NCBI GenBank assembly: GCA_961205875.1 | Contig: OY540810.1 | Span: 20,522,001 to 20,586,000 of the forward strand | Reading direction: 5' to 3' | Length of the DNA: 64,000 bases | Origin: Sialis fuliginosa | Taxonomy: Eukaryota; Arthropoda; Insecta; Megaloptera; Sialidae | In this document: piece by piece, positions 1 through 12,510 of the stretch | Numbering within the stretch: position 1 is the first letter of the stretch | How the letters are laid out: each line of letters begins with the position of its first letter | Program-made: the position numbers and the translations under genes | The notes under the pieces: generated by a model | The model's database searches: none | What the model saw: the letters and a program-made list of their open reading frames with translations, nothing else | What the model was told of the DNA's origin: nothing

Positions 1-691
1 AATGGAAACAAAAGTAATTAGAATTTAATTTAGAAATAGGGGCGAGTGGGTAATTATATGAATACAAATAAATTAAAACCTGAGTAAGAAACCAATAGAT
101 GTATTGTGTATTATTATTGTGTAGTCCGTTAGTTAAAAATTTTCATTATTAATTTTAATAAAATATAAGAACAAAATTAACATTAAAGAGAAAAACCGCA
201 GTTAAAGCCTCTGGATGTACTTTGATCATATTGGCCGGTACACTTTTAAGTATGTATTCAAAAATTTCACTTATGTATGGCACATTACCCAGTCTTCAAC
301 AGGAGGATCTTGATGTTTTTCATTACAATAACAAAAATAGTTATTTTCTTTATCAACATCTTCGTTTATTTATTTTTTTTATTTGTTTGTTTTCTTTAAA
401 ATTACTGCAATTCTTCGCACTTTTTCTAGCATTCGTTCGTCATTAGCCTACGAGCTTATAAACATAATAATTTTTTTGAGGATCATATCATAAATAATTC
501 GAGTGATATCAAATCCTTTTTAATCGGGGCTAACTTGAGCATTACTTAATCACATTTATACGAGTATTAATTACATAACAGTTATTACATGCGTTTTATT
601 TTAATAAAAAATTAGATGAAATATGATATAAAAATGGAACTTATTTAAAAAAAATTAGGTACATTTTAAATGGGTCATAACAAAAAAAAAT
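1..691. other. A+T-rich non-coding DNA
   Basis: No recognisable gene or element. The longest frame (222-446) is composed of Phe, Leu, Ile and Tyr codons as expected of random A+T-rich DNA. Confidence 0.5.
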
Positions 692-1203
692 ACCTGCCAT
701 GAGTGTCATGGGACTTTATTATACGTATTACAGAGATTGAGCAGTGTACGTGTTTGTCATAGGTAACATGGGACTTTCTAATACGTAATACTCAGAGTGA
801 AAAATGTCGGTAATTCTAATTAATTATGTAAATAATTCTTTCTGGATAAATCATAAATGTTGGTAAAAAATATATGGAACATAAATTATAGATAGTAACA
901 TACTCAACAATTTTTATCGAAAACATTTTTTTCTTATTTCTAAAATAATTCTAAAATTCAATAATTGTAAACGTCCATTTCGGGTTTAGTGATCGTTCTA
1001 AAATGTAGGTGGTTGTCTTTCCAAACGAAAATTAATCCTAAACATAAAATTTCATCCTTCTATCATTAATCATTAAACAAATTCATTTGATATATGTTGT
1101 AGAGAATATTATTTTCTATAATTTATGCACTATTCATTTTATTCTATATTTTATTAATTCGTCAGTATTACGTATTAGAAAGGCCCGTGGCTCCCATAGC
1201 AGA
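692..1203. repeat. Foldback copy of the CCATGGGACTTT / GGCGAAAATAGTC repeat family
   Basis: The left end carries two tandem copies of a subrepeat (694-740 and 757-800) with the core CATGGGACTTT followed by TACGTAATAC. The right end (1163-1203) carries the same core in reverse. The interior at about 960-1080 matches the interior of the copies at 6.3 and 63.3 kb, with shared wording such as AAATTAATCCTAAACATAAAA. The family is dispersed here in at least five places. No coding capacity is visible; superfamily unknown. Confidence 0.55.
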
Positions 1204-2221
1204 TATTTTTTTAATAAAAGTTTGATAAAAATACTTTAATTACTTAATAAATGACAATAGCGAATGTAATTCATATACCTAAAAGGGGGGAGGGTATTAT
1301 TTATAGAGGAAATACTCGTAGAGGCTATGTTTTAACGTATCTATGTTTACTTATCTAAATACTTTCAATGGACTATTAGATGTCGAAACAAGTTACGGAA
1401 AATGATTTTGTAACATATAATGTATGCATAATTTGTATGGCTATTTGCGTTTGTAATTGTGTAAGAAAATAAATACATAATTTTGTATGAAAACATATGT
1501 ATTATTTTAATACTGAAAACCTAAAAAGTTTCAGATTAAATGGCCGTTAAATAGGTTAAATGTACAAGAGGATTAAGTAAATTAGTTGAAAGTTTTTGCT
1601 GACTATGGTAACAGGTATTATTAAAATTAAGGTTCCCTATAAAGTTTTACGTCCAAGACTTCTAAATATCTTAATCCAATTAAACCAAAATGATTACATA
1701 ACTCGAAGTAAATATTAAATATATATAAATTAATTATAATAGCACATTAAATGTTTAAAATGTCGTATTGTGAATAGAGTTATAAAATGAACAATTATAT
1801 GACATTAAGAAAAATATGTTGTATTGTTCTTGTTTAATAGAAACCACTAATAAAGACATTTGTATTTAATAGTGCGTTACATATTTTATTTTTATTAGAT
1901 GAAAGATTGGTACTCACGTCTTAATGTTAAATGTAGTATGTTAATTATGTTTCTAAATGCAAAATAAACAATAAAAAGACGTAGAGTTTTTTTTTATATT
2001 GAAATAAATAAAACATAAATATTATATATTTACAAAACTTGGAGGTGGGGGTAACATTGTCATTTTTTTTAAATACAGCACATAACTGTTACGTTACCTT
2101 AGGTAAGATCATATCACATAAATATCATATTGTACAATAGTGTCAACAATATTTTACTCTCGTTGTGAAATACGTTAGTTTTTGACGTAAAATAAATCCT
2201 TGCCGAAATATTAACCTGTAG
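1204..2221. other. A+T-rich non-coding DNA
   Basis: No gene or recognisable element. Confidence 0.5.
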
Positions 2222-2790
2222 TTTAATTTTAAGAGGTGCCTCAAGGGGCCCCCGTTTCTCATTTAAATAACATGGGAAAATGATTCTTTAGTACTTAAGT
2301 TGTTAATACTGATTCATGATAACAGTTGAATTTTTTTTAAGGACAAAAGTGTCTACAAAGTCAAGTCTCTCAATTCAACGTATCAAAAATTACAGTTATT
2401 CAAAGTGATTTATTTATTAAATTGTACGTCTAAATGGCTCTCACGACTATACTATTGTTTCTATAAAAATAAATTAAAAAGTAATTTTATAGGAAATTTA
2501 ATTCTCTATAAAAATAGTTCAGAGAGCTATAACAGATGTACAAAAATCAACATTTTAACGTCAATTAATATCAATTAAATAGCAATATATTATCCTACTA
2601 CTGGCTGTCGTAACAGGAATGACCAAGCCGATATAACTATGTGCATTATTAGAACATAATTTTACTCTCTACAAAATGACGTTCTTAATTTTTTTTTATC
2701 AGTTGTCTTGTCAGTAATACTATCTTTAGTACTAAAGAATAATTTTTCTGGGATACAAGACCTTCCTTGTGGCACCTCTTAAAATTGAAA
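2222..2790. mobile_element. Foldback miniature inverted-repeat element (AAGAGGTGCC family)
   Basis: The left end reads TTTAATTTTAAGAGGTGCCT and the reverse complement of the right end reads TTTCAATTTTAAGAGGTGCC. The arms stay alignable inward for roughly 110 bases, with a shared ATTCTTTAGTACT block in each. The centre is unique and non-coding. This is a non-autonomous DNA element; the superfamily cannot be fixed because no clean target duplication is seen. Confidence 0.6.
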
Positions 2791-3084
2791 TAATCCTTGT
2801 GGGTGGATTTATTATGAGTCAAGAACTATTTTATTTCGAAATGAGAATGAGGAAAAAAAGTATCGATTTTTGGCATACCCTAATGTACAACTTAAAAAGG
2901 GCTTTACTTAGAGATTGATATAATGATAATTTTCATGATTTTTTTAAGATATGGATATGATGTTTTTTATATTACAGAACTGCCCTCTATTTTTTGAAAA
3001 TTGACTTTATGCTGAATGTAACCTTTTTAATTAAAGTTATAAATTGAATATTTAAATCGCTGATATTTTATCTACAACTCTTAT

Positions 3085-3241
3085 TTAACCCTTTGAGTAC
3101 CGAACTATTTATTTTTCTCAAATGAGTTATTTTACCAACTAGACTGAAGAGAATGTATATCCCGACCATGAAGCAAATCTGTGTAGAAGATTTTTAATCT
3201 GCTCGTGGGACGTATTGTTCCGGTGGGGCTCAAAGGTTTAA
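3085..3241. mobile_element. piggyBac-like miniature element flanked by TTAA
   Basis: TTAA at 3085-3088 and 3238-3241 flank inverted ends: CCCTTTGAG on the left, and ACCTTTGAG as the reverse complement of the right. Ends starting CCC next to a TTAA target are typical of piggyBac-superfamily elements. The 149-bp interior is non-coding. Superfamily assignment is inference from the ends only. Confidence 0.6.
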
Positions 3242-4409
3242 ACTATAAGTAAAATGACCAGAAAAAAAATCGTTTTTCGTCTTACCTACTGTATAAAATT
3301 TGGTAGATATATGTATGTCGCTTATTTGGTTTCAGAATTAATCATTAATAGAACATGTCTATAATTACTTTTAATTTTGCTTTCAGAATTTTATGTTTTA
3401 CTAGAATATAAGTATATCCGTGTAATTCGTAAAAATGTTTTCTTAAAAAACATGCGGAAATAATGATGAATCTTGTAAGTATATATGTTATAAAAAATAA
3501 AAATCCAAGAACAAGAAACTGTCGACCCTTCAAAGAATATAAAACTGTTACGCTGCACGACTAGTAATTTTTTTCTATTAATTTTTTAGTATTTATACAA
3601 TTGCAATTATATACAGTGACACAGCAAGTGGCAAAGTTTCTTAAAAATGTTTATATCAATTCCTATGTTTGGTTTTTATGGTATTCATATACAAAAACCT
3701 CTTTACTATGTATAATTGCCGCGGTTATGTGTTCAAAAGAAACTTCAGTTGAATACCGCTGGTTGAGTGTGTGTCTCCACATCTTTTCATACTTATATTA
3801 AAAATGTTTATAAATAATGAACAATCTTGAAATGAAAAACATACCTAAGCACAAGAAATATAATATACCTTTGTAAAAATCCTTAAAGAACTATTACAAT
3901 AGAAATGTCATATTTTTCATGGAACAATACCTGAGTATATTTTTTAATTTAAAAATAAATAAATAATTTATTATAATTATTTAGCTTCAAATTTAAATAC
4001 GGTTGTTGAAGAGCTAGGATAGTTAGGTCCACGAAATATTAAGGTTGGATTCGATAAGATTTTATCCGTAGATTACTAATTTTTGGTGTCTTTTTCGAAA
4101 AGTTTTGCTTTATCAAAAGTTGTAAACAAGTGTCTTAAACAAAATAATTGAGTTTTCGGTCCAACCAAAATTATTTCTTGTTTTTTTTTTTTTTTGGTTA
4201 GTTTTAAGATGGTTGTTAAAATAAATTACGAAAGTTGCAATTTTGTCGAAAACACACATGTTCGCATGTTAATTACAGATCTTTTATCCTTTAATTTTTT
4301 TTGATGCATGCATTTAATGATATTTATTGATAAAATCAGAAAATTTGGCTATTGAGTGAGACTTGGCTACTATCAGTATCGATTTAGGCTGTCAGAACTC
4401 TTACCAATC
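3242..4409. other. A+T-rich non-coding DNA
   Basis: No supported gene. Short frames at 3345-3533 (-) and 3601-3801 (+) have no recognisable domain and ordinary A+T-driven composition. Confidence 0.5.
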
Positions 4410-4674
4410 TTAACTATCCAGCTAGACACATCTACCTGGATGTAAACTTTACTGTATATTATACATAATATTTGAATCATATTTGGCGAAACAAATGATA
4501 AATTTGTAGATGATGAAAAATTTTTAAACAAAAATTTTAAACAAATGGTGTAGTAAAGTTTGCATACACATGAAGTAAATGTATTTACACAAACTTTAAC
4601 TCATGTTGTTATAAATTATAAAAAAAATATTTTATCAATTCGTGATCATCATAGATGTCTATCTGGGTAGTTAA
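4410..4674. mobile_element. TTAA-flanked miniature inverted-repeat element
   Basis: TTAA at 4410-4413 and 4671-4674 flank inverted ends CTATCCAGCTAGACA and CTACCCAGATAGACA (right end reverse-complemented), with two mismatches in 15. Inner parts of the arms also resemble each other around a TAAACTTTACT block. Non-coding. The TTAA target suggests piggyBac mobilisation. Confidence 0.6.
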
Positions 4675-5133
4675 TCTCGCGAACCTATACGGAAAACACA
4701 CCAGTGTTTGAATTCTTTCAATAAAGAAGTCATTGTCTTACTTTTAACTTTTTAGAATTAATTCTTGAAACAATGAATAATGTTTGTACAAAACAAAACA
4801 AAAAAACCTTAAGGAAACATGGAAATCTTTACAAACCCTCGAACAAACCCTTTATAAGTAAAAAAGACACGTTCCGCTGTAAGACTAGTTATAAAATCAT
4901 CAACTACTGCGCTGTCTTACGACAGTGGTGGTGTTTTTTGTGGTCGGCCATTACACACGGTACGCATTATGATAATCATCTGTTATTTGATTGTGGTAAT
5001 TATGATTGTTCTTGCATTCTCTCACAGTTAACCATGACGAGGCGTTTATGAAGTCGTCTTTATACTACACCACCACTAACTATCCAGTGGCGTACAAAAA
5101 TGCATCATTGTATTTATGCAATTTTATATACTA
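4675..5133. other. Non-coding DNA, no recognised element
   Basis: A 92-codon frame at 4773-5051 (+) has no recognisable domain, is biased to Lys, Asn and Cys, and has no supporting signals. I do not call it a gene. Confidence 0.4.
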
Positions 5134-6037
5134 CTAGCTGGGCCCACGCGGCTTCGCTCGCGTAGACTACGGAATTATTGTTTAGGATTTTTGAAAAATA
5201 TAGTATATAATTAATTAAGTACAAACACGATTAGTTATTATTGTAATAATAATTTATCAATACCTAAATTACCTAACAAAAACGAATCAGAAGAAAAAAG
5301 TACAAATAATTTGTGTTCTGTTTAAATTTAAATGTTAGTTATTGAAAACAAAATAAACACAAACGATCAGCCGAGGGACTCCGAATATCTACCGAGCGTA
5401 CGCGAATCCAGTCTGATGTACATCGCTTCGATGCGGCACGACACCATACATTTAAGATGTTACCTTTATAAATATATTTTAAGATATTTTCTAAACTATA
5501 CGAAGAAATTGGATGCTGTAAAGGGCAAATTATATCTACATTAAGTGCTTATGACGATGAAATCATTTATTTCGATATGGATTAATGTTTTGCAGGTCAT
5601 AAGTCCATGTAAACAGAACCCAAATATTTTATGTTTTCTTTGTAACATAAAAGCAGTCATTGTGGCTAAATTATAAAAGTTAGACATATGGTGTCGCGGA
5701 CTTAATTGAAGAACTTTTTTTTTTGATTCTACACAATTCTTTATTACATTATTTTGTTCTATATTGAACGGTTTAGGCAGCGTATTACAAAACAGCGCGC
5801 CGACGGCAAAAATTTTTCCGACTTGATTTACTATTATTGTCACTGCTTAGTTGTTATGTTACCTAACCTAACAAAATATAGCCTATAACCTGGCCAGAGA
5901 ACGTACCTATGAATTAAAAAAAAAACACGTCAATCGGATAAGTGGTTCTCGAGTGATAAGCGCACGAACGGACAGACAGACAGACAGATAGACAGACAGA
6001 CAGACAGAGAGACGTTGAGCTTTATATATATCAAGGA
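5134..6037 (-). mobile_element. Helitron-like non-autonomous element
   Basis: On the - strand the element ends in CGCGAGCGAAGCCGCG, a G+C-rich segment able to pair with itself, followed shortly by CTAG and then T, as expected of a Helitron 3' end (CTRR next to T). The other end opens with TC near 6037. The (GACA)n-bearing part and the preceding AAGTGGTTCTCGAG block match the copy at 23.6 kb in the opposite orientation, although that copy is much shorter. No Rep/helicase coding is present, so it would be non-autonomous. The alternative is a LINE- or SINE-derived repeat with a similar end. Confidence 0.5.
5971..6010. repeat. (GACA)n microsatellite
   Basis: About nine GACA units with a few changes, part of the Helitron-like element around it. 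The related copy at 23.6 kb has only a short, decayed version. Confidence 0.9.
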
Positions 6038-6289
6038 TTATATATTACGTAGGGGAGATAAGCAATGAAACGGGCATTTCAGATTGACGCATGAGCCTAT
6101 TTATTGCATTTAAAACATTTTAACCAATCAACATTACTATTTAATTTTTACGATCAGTACACGAACATTTGGCCGATTCAATACAAACTTCATCTACACA
6201 GAAATAAGATTTAAAAATTAATTTACCAAATGTTTGACTCAAATATATTCGGTATTAAACAAAATATCAAAAAAGTCTAATATCAAATC

Positions 6290-7000
6290 AGTTTAAAAAA
6301 TATTCAAAATATTAACATTGAAAAAATGTCAATTTTAAAAAAAAATTAATAGAACATAAATTGTAGAAAATAATATTACCTACAATTTCTAATGTGGCCA
6401 TTACTTTCTAATTCGCACCGTTTCATAGTAATTCGAAATAATCAAACATCCGTATCCGGTTGAAAGATTGTTTTAAAAAATAGGAGATTTTCTTCCTAGA
6501 CAAAAGTTAATCTTAAATATAAAATTTCACCCTTCTGCGATTTGTCGTATTTGAGTTACAGCGTCCACAGACCGACACACAGACATCATGGCGAAAATAG
6601 TCAGAATGGATTCAGGAAAGGTCAAAATGGATAATTCCATCAAAATCCGGATTTCGAAAAAAATCGGCTTTACAATACTTACTTATATTATATTATGTAT
6701 ATTTCATATATACATAATAATATAATAATAGTGACATGAAATATATGAAATAATAACAACTTAATTGTTTAAATGTCAAATTTAATAAAGAAAAAGTATT
6801 CGCAAGCTTTCGATTCACAGAATCATCATCTGGCTTTCAGATGGAAATAAAATATGATACAGATGTTGTAATCTCATTTATATTCATGTAGCTGACGATC
6901 ATTATGTGAATCGAAAGCTTGCGAATATTTTTTCTTTAATAAATTTGAGGTTGTTATTTTTTCATATACCTATAGGTATATAGTATAAGAAAGTAAAAAA
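6290..7000 (+). repeat. Dispersed GGCGAAAATAGTC-family repeat, interrupted by an insertion
   Basis: From about 6330 to 6705 it aligns with 63.47-63.87 kb, including ATCCGGTTGAAAGAT, GATTTGTCGTATTTGAG, a CAGACAG cluster and CATGGCGAAAATAGTCAGAA. Shorter relatives lie at 34.7 and 55.1 kb. The 3' part is split by the insertion at 6711-6968. Short frames inside are by-products of the repeat. Superfamily unknown. Confidence 0.6.
6711..6968. mobile_element. Miniature inverted-repeat element nested in a repeat
   Basis: The ends TATATGAAATAATAACAAC (from 6742) and, as the reverse complement of the right end, TATATGAAAAAATAACAACC match. So do the inner arms carrying ATTCGCAAGCTTTCGATTCA. TTTCATATA is present on both sides (6702-6710 and 6960-6968), while the uninterrupted relative at about 63.87 kb has it once. 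The extra 31 bases at 6711-6741 do not belong to the inverted ends and are unexplained. Confidence 0.6.
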
Positions 7001-8555
7001 TTAGAATGACACTACCAAGTAAATCCTGCTTGGGGTGTGCAGTAAAGACCAATATCTCTAGCTGAACTGGTAACAATAAAACTAAAATAAACTACATTAA
7101 AACATCATCTAATAATAATCCAACTACTTTCCACACGCGCCATATGTGGCGGAGTAATTTATCTACTGCCAAATGTAGCATCATCGAATAAAACAAATCT
7201 TAGTTCTGTATAAATAATTTTAATTTGCATACTCGCCCACTCATATGAACATAATACATCTACGTATGGTACGCTACTGTTCTCCACTATCATCCACTAC
7301 TCCTTGATTACGCTGAGAATTAGTCAAATGGATTTTTTTTGGTAGATGTAATCTCCTCTTTCAAAAGTAATACTGCTTCTATGTATGAGTGTGTTATAGA
7401 ATTTGTCACGCATAATATAAAGAGGTAATGTGATTATATCTTTACAAAAAACATACAAATTTTTGTTAATGGTTTTTTACACGTCTGAATATTAGTTTTA
7501 ATTTGTTTGAGCTGTGGAATGTGTGATTAAGATATATGTGAATATGATTTAATGAATTTGTTGTGTGAAAATCTTCTTTGATTAAGTGAATATTTAATGT
7601 AATTAGATATTCATTAATGATAAATGGAATAGCCGTTTTGTTGGTATTTTAGAAATTAACAAGTTTATAATGTATAGAAATTTGAATAATATAATAAGAT
7701 ATTACTATTTTTTGTTAAAAAAGATAATTTGAATATTTCTTTATTCTGAAGAAACATTCTCAGATACAAGATAGAATAAAATAATGAAGAACCACATAGA
7801 AAAATCGACATTTGTAAAATAAAATAAAATATTATATTGTCGATAGGGTGAAGCGGGGTAAATTTAAATCTCTTACCGGGATTAAATAATTTTTTGTAAT
7901 TCACATACCTCCATCACAGAATGGCTTCAAAAATTTTATTTTAATAATTCAGGTCTATACAGCAGATCACACGGTTCACTAGCTAGAAGGCTGACAGATC
8001 GACAGACATACGTATCCTTTTTTCGGATTACTGAAAAATGTAAATATAAATTAATTTAACCTTCTTAAAATTCACTTTTACATAAGACGTTGAACACTAA
8101 ATGAGAAATAAATAAAATTCCCTAGTCATATAAAATAAAGCACATTTTACAAATAAATGTTAAAAAAATTTTTTAAGTAAATTTTTTTCGTGCAAAAAAT
8201 TACCTATATAAAAACAAGATGAGTTTATTTTTGTTGATCATGTTATATCAAAAGAAGATCGAGTATACTTAAAGGACATTGTTTTGACTATTTTACTACC
8301 TGTTTGTAGAACAATTACTAATGCCGTGTTTACACTAAAAAGTCAAAACAGCAACAAGGTGTACAGATTTTGTTATCATTTTGTCAAAAACATCGTGTAA
8401 TTGGCAATAACTTTGTATCTTCTTATTTCATGTGGTTCTTATTAATTTTATGGAATTATATTTCTAAGGTTATAATTAAACATTGTTGACTCAGATACAA
8501 ATTATTAAATTTTGAGAGCAACAATCATGTTAGAGCAACCATAAATTCTAGACTG
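7001..8555. other. A+T-rich non-coding DNA
   Basis: No gene or recognisable element. Confidence 0.5.
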
Positions 8556-8770
8556 CGCGCAGGGTGAACTGCTGATGAAGTTGCGTACTTCAATAACATC
8601 CCTTTACGTACAGTTTACAATGATGCTGATCCTGTCACCTCACCAACAAGGAAAAAGTCCAGAGTACAGAAAAAAGTACACTGAATTATCAATGAAGATC
8701 CAGGAAAGTCAATGCGCACCATAGCAAGAGATCTGCAGATATCAGATAAAGATCGTATGTTCTTAGAACG
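8556..8770 (+). pseudogene. Mariner/Tc1-type transposase N-terminal relic
   Basis: One frame gives DEVAYFNNIPLRTVYNDA, then PVTSPTRKKSRVQKKV and, after an in-frame stop, INEDPGKSMRTIARDLQIS. The pattern helix-turn-helix, basic linker, 'NPG.SMR..A..L.IS', second helix-turn-helix is that of the DNA-binding half of Tc1/mariner (IS630-type) transposases of insects. At least two in-frame stops are present (one just upstream, near 8567, one after QKKVH), and no catalytic part follows. It is a dead fragment; inverted ends were not found. Confidence 0.6.
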
Positions 8771-9512
8771 GGCCAGTTTTCGTAAAATTTTGCCAATATA
8801 TCGTGCACACCCTCTATACTTATTTACAAGCTGTATAGTCATAGCGGTGAATGTATCTAATTGTAAGTTAGTTTAAAAACATTACTTACTAAAAAAAATG
8901 TTTATAAGTATAGAAATAAAATTATAAATAAAATATATATGTATAATATTTTAAGTGCTCTAAAAAGGAAATAAAAAATCTTATTCGACCATTCGGTTTA
9001 TACGGTATATAAATCTAATGGCATAATATATTTAATTAACTATAAAAATTTCAAGTATGATAACTTTCATGAATATTATTAATATTTTTTGTTCATAATT
9101 GTAACCGAAAGTAAACAGATTTTGAACATATATTGCCTTTGAATTATACGTAAATTGTAGTTATTATTATAAGGTTATAATTATAGACATGAATATATAA
9201 ATAAAGTACGTATATAAAAAAACATATTTCAATTAATATTAAATCACATAATTGGTAGTAATTTTCTATTTAGATTTAATAAAATCATTGGACATGTTCA
9301 AGTTAAAAAATCTTAAATTTAATGAATGCCATAACGATGCATATACAACGACGAGCATGTATAAAAAAGTTTAATATCTGTTAAAAAACAAATAGACATT
9401 TTATAAATAGTTTCGATAGCAGTGTTTCTCAAACGGTACCTTTTGAATTGGTAAAATTGTTTTAGTTGATAAATGGAATATATTAACTTTTATATTTTTA
9501 ACAATTCATTAC
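8771..9512. other. A+T-rich non-coding DNA
   Basis: No gene or recognisable element. Confidence 0.5.
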
Positions 9513-9777
9513 TAGAGATTGGAAAAATAGTTATTTTCAATGAAATAGTTACTAGTTGAATTTTTTTTCGGAAAATATATTTTTTTACGATTTAATAATA
9601 ATTAGTGCAAACGAAGCAGTAATAAGTGTCGCAAATAGTTGGAAAGGTAGTTGCAAATAGTTGATTTCAAATTGTGTTCAATCAAATCAGTTTTCTGAAA
9701 ACGGCGGAGATATGTAATAAAAATTACAATAAATGCATTTTTACGCAATAGTTGAAAAACTATTTTTCCAATCTCTA
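9513..9777. mobile_element. hAT-like miniature element (TAGAGATTGGAAAAATAG)
   Basis: Perfect 20-bp inverted ends: TAGAGATTGGAAAAATAGTT at the left and its reverse complement at the right. Eight-base flanks ttcattac and tttgttac agree at six positions, which fits an old 8-bp hAT target duplication. The interior repeats AATAGTTG-type words, as hAT subterminal regions often do. Non-coding. Confidence 0.65.
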
Positions 9778-9839
9778 TTTGTTACCTGACTGCGCGAAGC
9801 CAAAATGAGGGTAGGTAATGATTTTGACAGTCTATGTAT

Positions 9840-10100
9840 GCAATAGTATGCATCTATGAATATGTTTCCTCCCGAAGCCGAACTACTTCACCGATTTCAA
9901 CAAAGAGGTACCAATAGATTTTTCTTGTTTGTTTGTGTTTCATAGGCTGCAAAATATTTTTGGAAAATTTAAAATGGCAGCTGATTTTTTTCAGAAATAA
10001 TTATATACAGTATCTACTTATAATTATTTTGTTTAAGGATGCGTCCATTAATAACGTAAAGATGGTTTTTGAAATTTTCGCCTCCTTTTCTTGCATGGGT
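9840..10100 (+). repeat. Decayed dispersed repeat with 'GTCCATTAATAACGTAA' block
   Basis: Contains CGAAGCCGAACTACTTCACC-type wording common in insect interspersed repeats, then at 10037 GGATGCGTCCATTAATAACG, a relative of the GTCCATnAATTACGTAA repeats at 24.4 and 40.9 kb. Non-coding; boundaries are uncertain. Confidence 0.35.
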
Positions 10101-10295
10101 TCGCAAGATTTTTATAAGTTTTTATGAGGTTTCTTATTTTTTCTTAAAGAGATATAAAATATTTTGATTGTATATTTGACGGAAATTAAAGGTTGATTGT
10201 AATAGAAGATATGTTTTATTTTATTGAAAAACCACATAGCGGTAGAACAGTAAATGTATTAGCACATTTAAAAGGAGAATTTGTTATTGGATCCA

Positions 10296-10739
10296 GACAA
10301 AAGGCCGAATCCCAAAAAGCTGACATGGACAAAAGACCGACATGGACAAAAGGCAGACAAAAAATTTATATAAATTAATAATATTGCTTAATCGAAATCT
10401 CCCCCGTCTTCAAATAATATTGTGTAATTTAATTAACTTTAACGTTATAATTTTCTTTGGGGGGGGGGGGGGGGAACATGTGTTTTTTTAAATTTTATTT
10501 TGCTTTTATTTAATAAGTTTTTTGAGGGGGGAGTATGATCCATGTAACCCACCTACAAAAAATTGTACCGTTAAAGCAAATAAAATAATACAATATTATT
10601 TGGGGGGGAGGGGCATATTGCATAACCCCCCCCCCCTCAAAGATATTATTAATTTATCCATGTCGGCCTTTTGGGAGTCTGCCTTTTGTCCTTGTCTGTC
10701 TTTTGTTCATGTCTGCTTTTCGGGAATCGGCCTTTTGTC
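10296..10739. mobile_element. Foldback element with GACAAAAGGC subrepeats in its ends
   Basis: The left arm (10296-10362) carries tandem 16-17-base units of the kind GACATGGACAAAAGGC. The right arm (10658-10739) is its inverted copy, GACAAAAGGCCGATTCCC when reverse-complemented. The interior holds a 16-G run (10459-10474) and, in the other half, an 11-C run (10626-10636), so G and C runs also face each other. Non-coding. Confidence 0.6.
10459..10474 (+). repeat. Homopolymer G run, 16 bases
   Basis: Sixteen consecutive G in strongly A+T-rich DNA, inside the foldback element. Confidence 0.9.
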
Positions 10740-12389
10740 GTAGAGACTCATTTATTACCGTTAACGAAAATTTTAGAAAACCTGATCTGAATGATTGTTT
10801 TTGTTATTTTTCTAAATACGAACGCTTATTCATAGTACACAAAAAAATATAAATAAAAAATAAATAAAATAAAATAAATTCTCGGCAAAAAATCTTGTAA
10901 TTGTGTATATTCATTTTACTAAATCCTTCATAAAGAAGTACTGTAAAGAGAAATGAGCACGCACATTGGTTACATTGAACAATTATATACCTTAAAATAA
11001 TTAATTATCAATGCATATTAAAACAAAAGCAATATGAACGGCCATCGCACCAAAACCGACCAATCACATTAAAACAATTAGTTCTAATTACACGACTTTT
11101 TTAACATAAATTTAAATACATTTATAAAAAAGCTGCGTGAGTTCTTGTTGTTTTAAACATCCAATTAATATTTAAATTTGAGAGGAGCTCAGGGTGGAAG
11201 ATATGATGATACATGTGCAACTGCCTTGATCCCAAAATGAAACATCTGAGGCTTGCGGCTATCGCGAGCTGTATTTAAATGTAAAGCAAATAAACCATCA
11301 TCGGTGAGTACTTTGGAGGTATGTGGAATATATATAGTGTAATGAACTTTTCCTAATTTATATTCTCATAAGAAAACAGCATTTGAATAAATTCTATATG
11401 AATATTTTATATTTTCTAACGGAAAAGTTAAGTCGTTATAAAATTTGTGAATAATTTCACTAGGAAAAATTGTGAGTTTATATGACTTCTTAAATGTTAT
11501 TCAAGTATAAAAATGTTAGTTTTGTACGCCTCATTTGAAGATGCACGTGCAGATTAATGTTTTTTTTTATCGAAATTACTACCGAAACCAAAGTAGTTAA
11601 ATCGGTTTCAAATTTCTCCTAGATGCGAAATGATCAAGATAATTATTCGATACCTAATGAAAGTGAGTATTATCTTATTTTTCTTCTTTAAGGTATATAA
11701 ATGAAACTTATTTTACATATATCTTGTCCATTTTGTTACTTCATAATTCAAACAAAACTAAAAGATTTCACAAAATGAAACAAAAATGACCCAATTACTG
11801 AACTGTCATAGTAAAAATTATGAAAAAAAAGTGATTCCCCGCAGTGGCAGTGTGTCAAACTCAGACGGTCTTAACCTAATAGCTGAGTATAATTAATTAG
11901 TCAATTTTTATACTGCTAAATTAATTTTGTACTATCCACATAATTACCAAAGAATCTTTATCGTGATAATTATTATTCCATACTTGCTACTCACAATCCT
12001 AATTTCGTGTTTTTTTTTCAGAATTTTCCTCCTAGTTTAAAGTAATTGAATTTTAACATAGCGATGTAAGTACAATGGACATAACATTATTGTAATAATA
12101 AAACTCTATCATGGATAAAATAGTGAGATTGTTTTTAAAAAAAAAACATCTGCCAAATGAATGCATAGTGCTTCCTCGTGATTATTTCATCAAAGAGAGT
12201 TAATTATCAAACAATTTTGACAAATTCAATCAAAACTCAAAATTTTTCTGTTATGCAAACGACAAAATGACATTTAAAACGCCAAAATGATATTTAATAT
12301 GTCAAAGTAAATAGCGACTGTAAAAAACAAATGACAAATTGAGATAAATGTAAGAGAATATTCTACAACAAACGTTGTGGTGACCTATA
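10740..12389. other. Mostly non-coding DNA with one G+C-richer patch
   Basis: At 11160-11310 the composition rises and a strong splice-donor-like GGTGAGTAC follows at about 11303. A short frame in the patch encodes MKHLRLAAIASCI and then stops. This could be a 5' exon, but nothing downstream supports it. The remainder shows no gene or element. Confidence 0.3.
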
Positions 12390-12502
12390 TTATAGGAAAT
12401 TAAATCTTCTACAAAAAAGATTTTATAAAAGTGAATAATTATTTTGGGATATCCCCCTTACACATGATTTTGAAATGGGACCGTCCTCAAACTAGACCCA
12501 AC
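12390..12502 (-). repeat. Dispersed repeat, copy 1 (GTTGGGTCTrGyTTGAG family)
   Basis: On the - strand it reads GTTGGGTCTAGTTTGAGG, ACGGTCCCATTT, GTGTAAGGGGGATATCCC, then ATAAAATCTTTTTTGTAGAA. The same words in the same order occur on the + strand at 17977-18135. Non-coding. Confidence 0.55.
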
Positions 12503-12510
12503 TAACCAAC

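Noticed and set aside
4773-5051. 92-codon + strand frame
   Set aside because: Composition is compatible with chance, with no motif, splice signal or neighbour to support it.
5332-5843. Frames inside the Helitron-like element
   Set aside because: No Rep or helicase motif; they lie in the body of a non-autonomous repeat.
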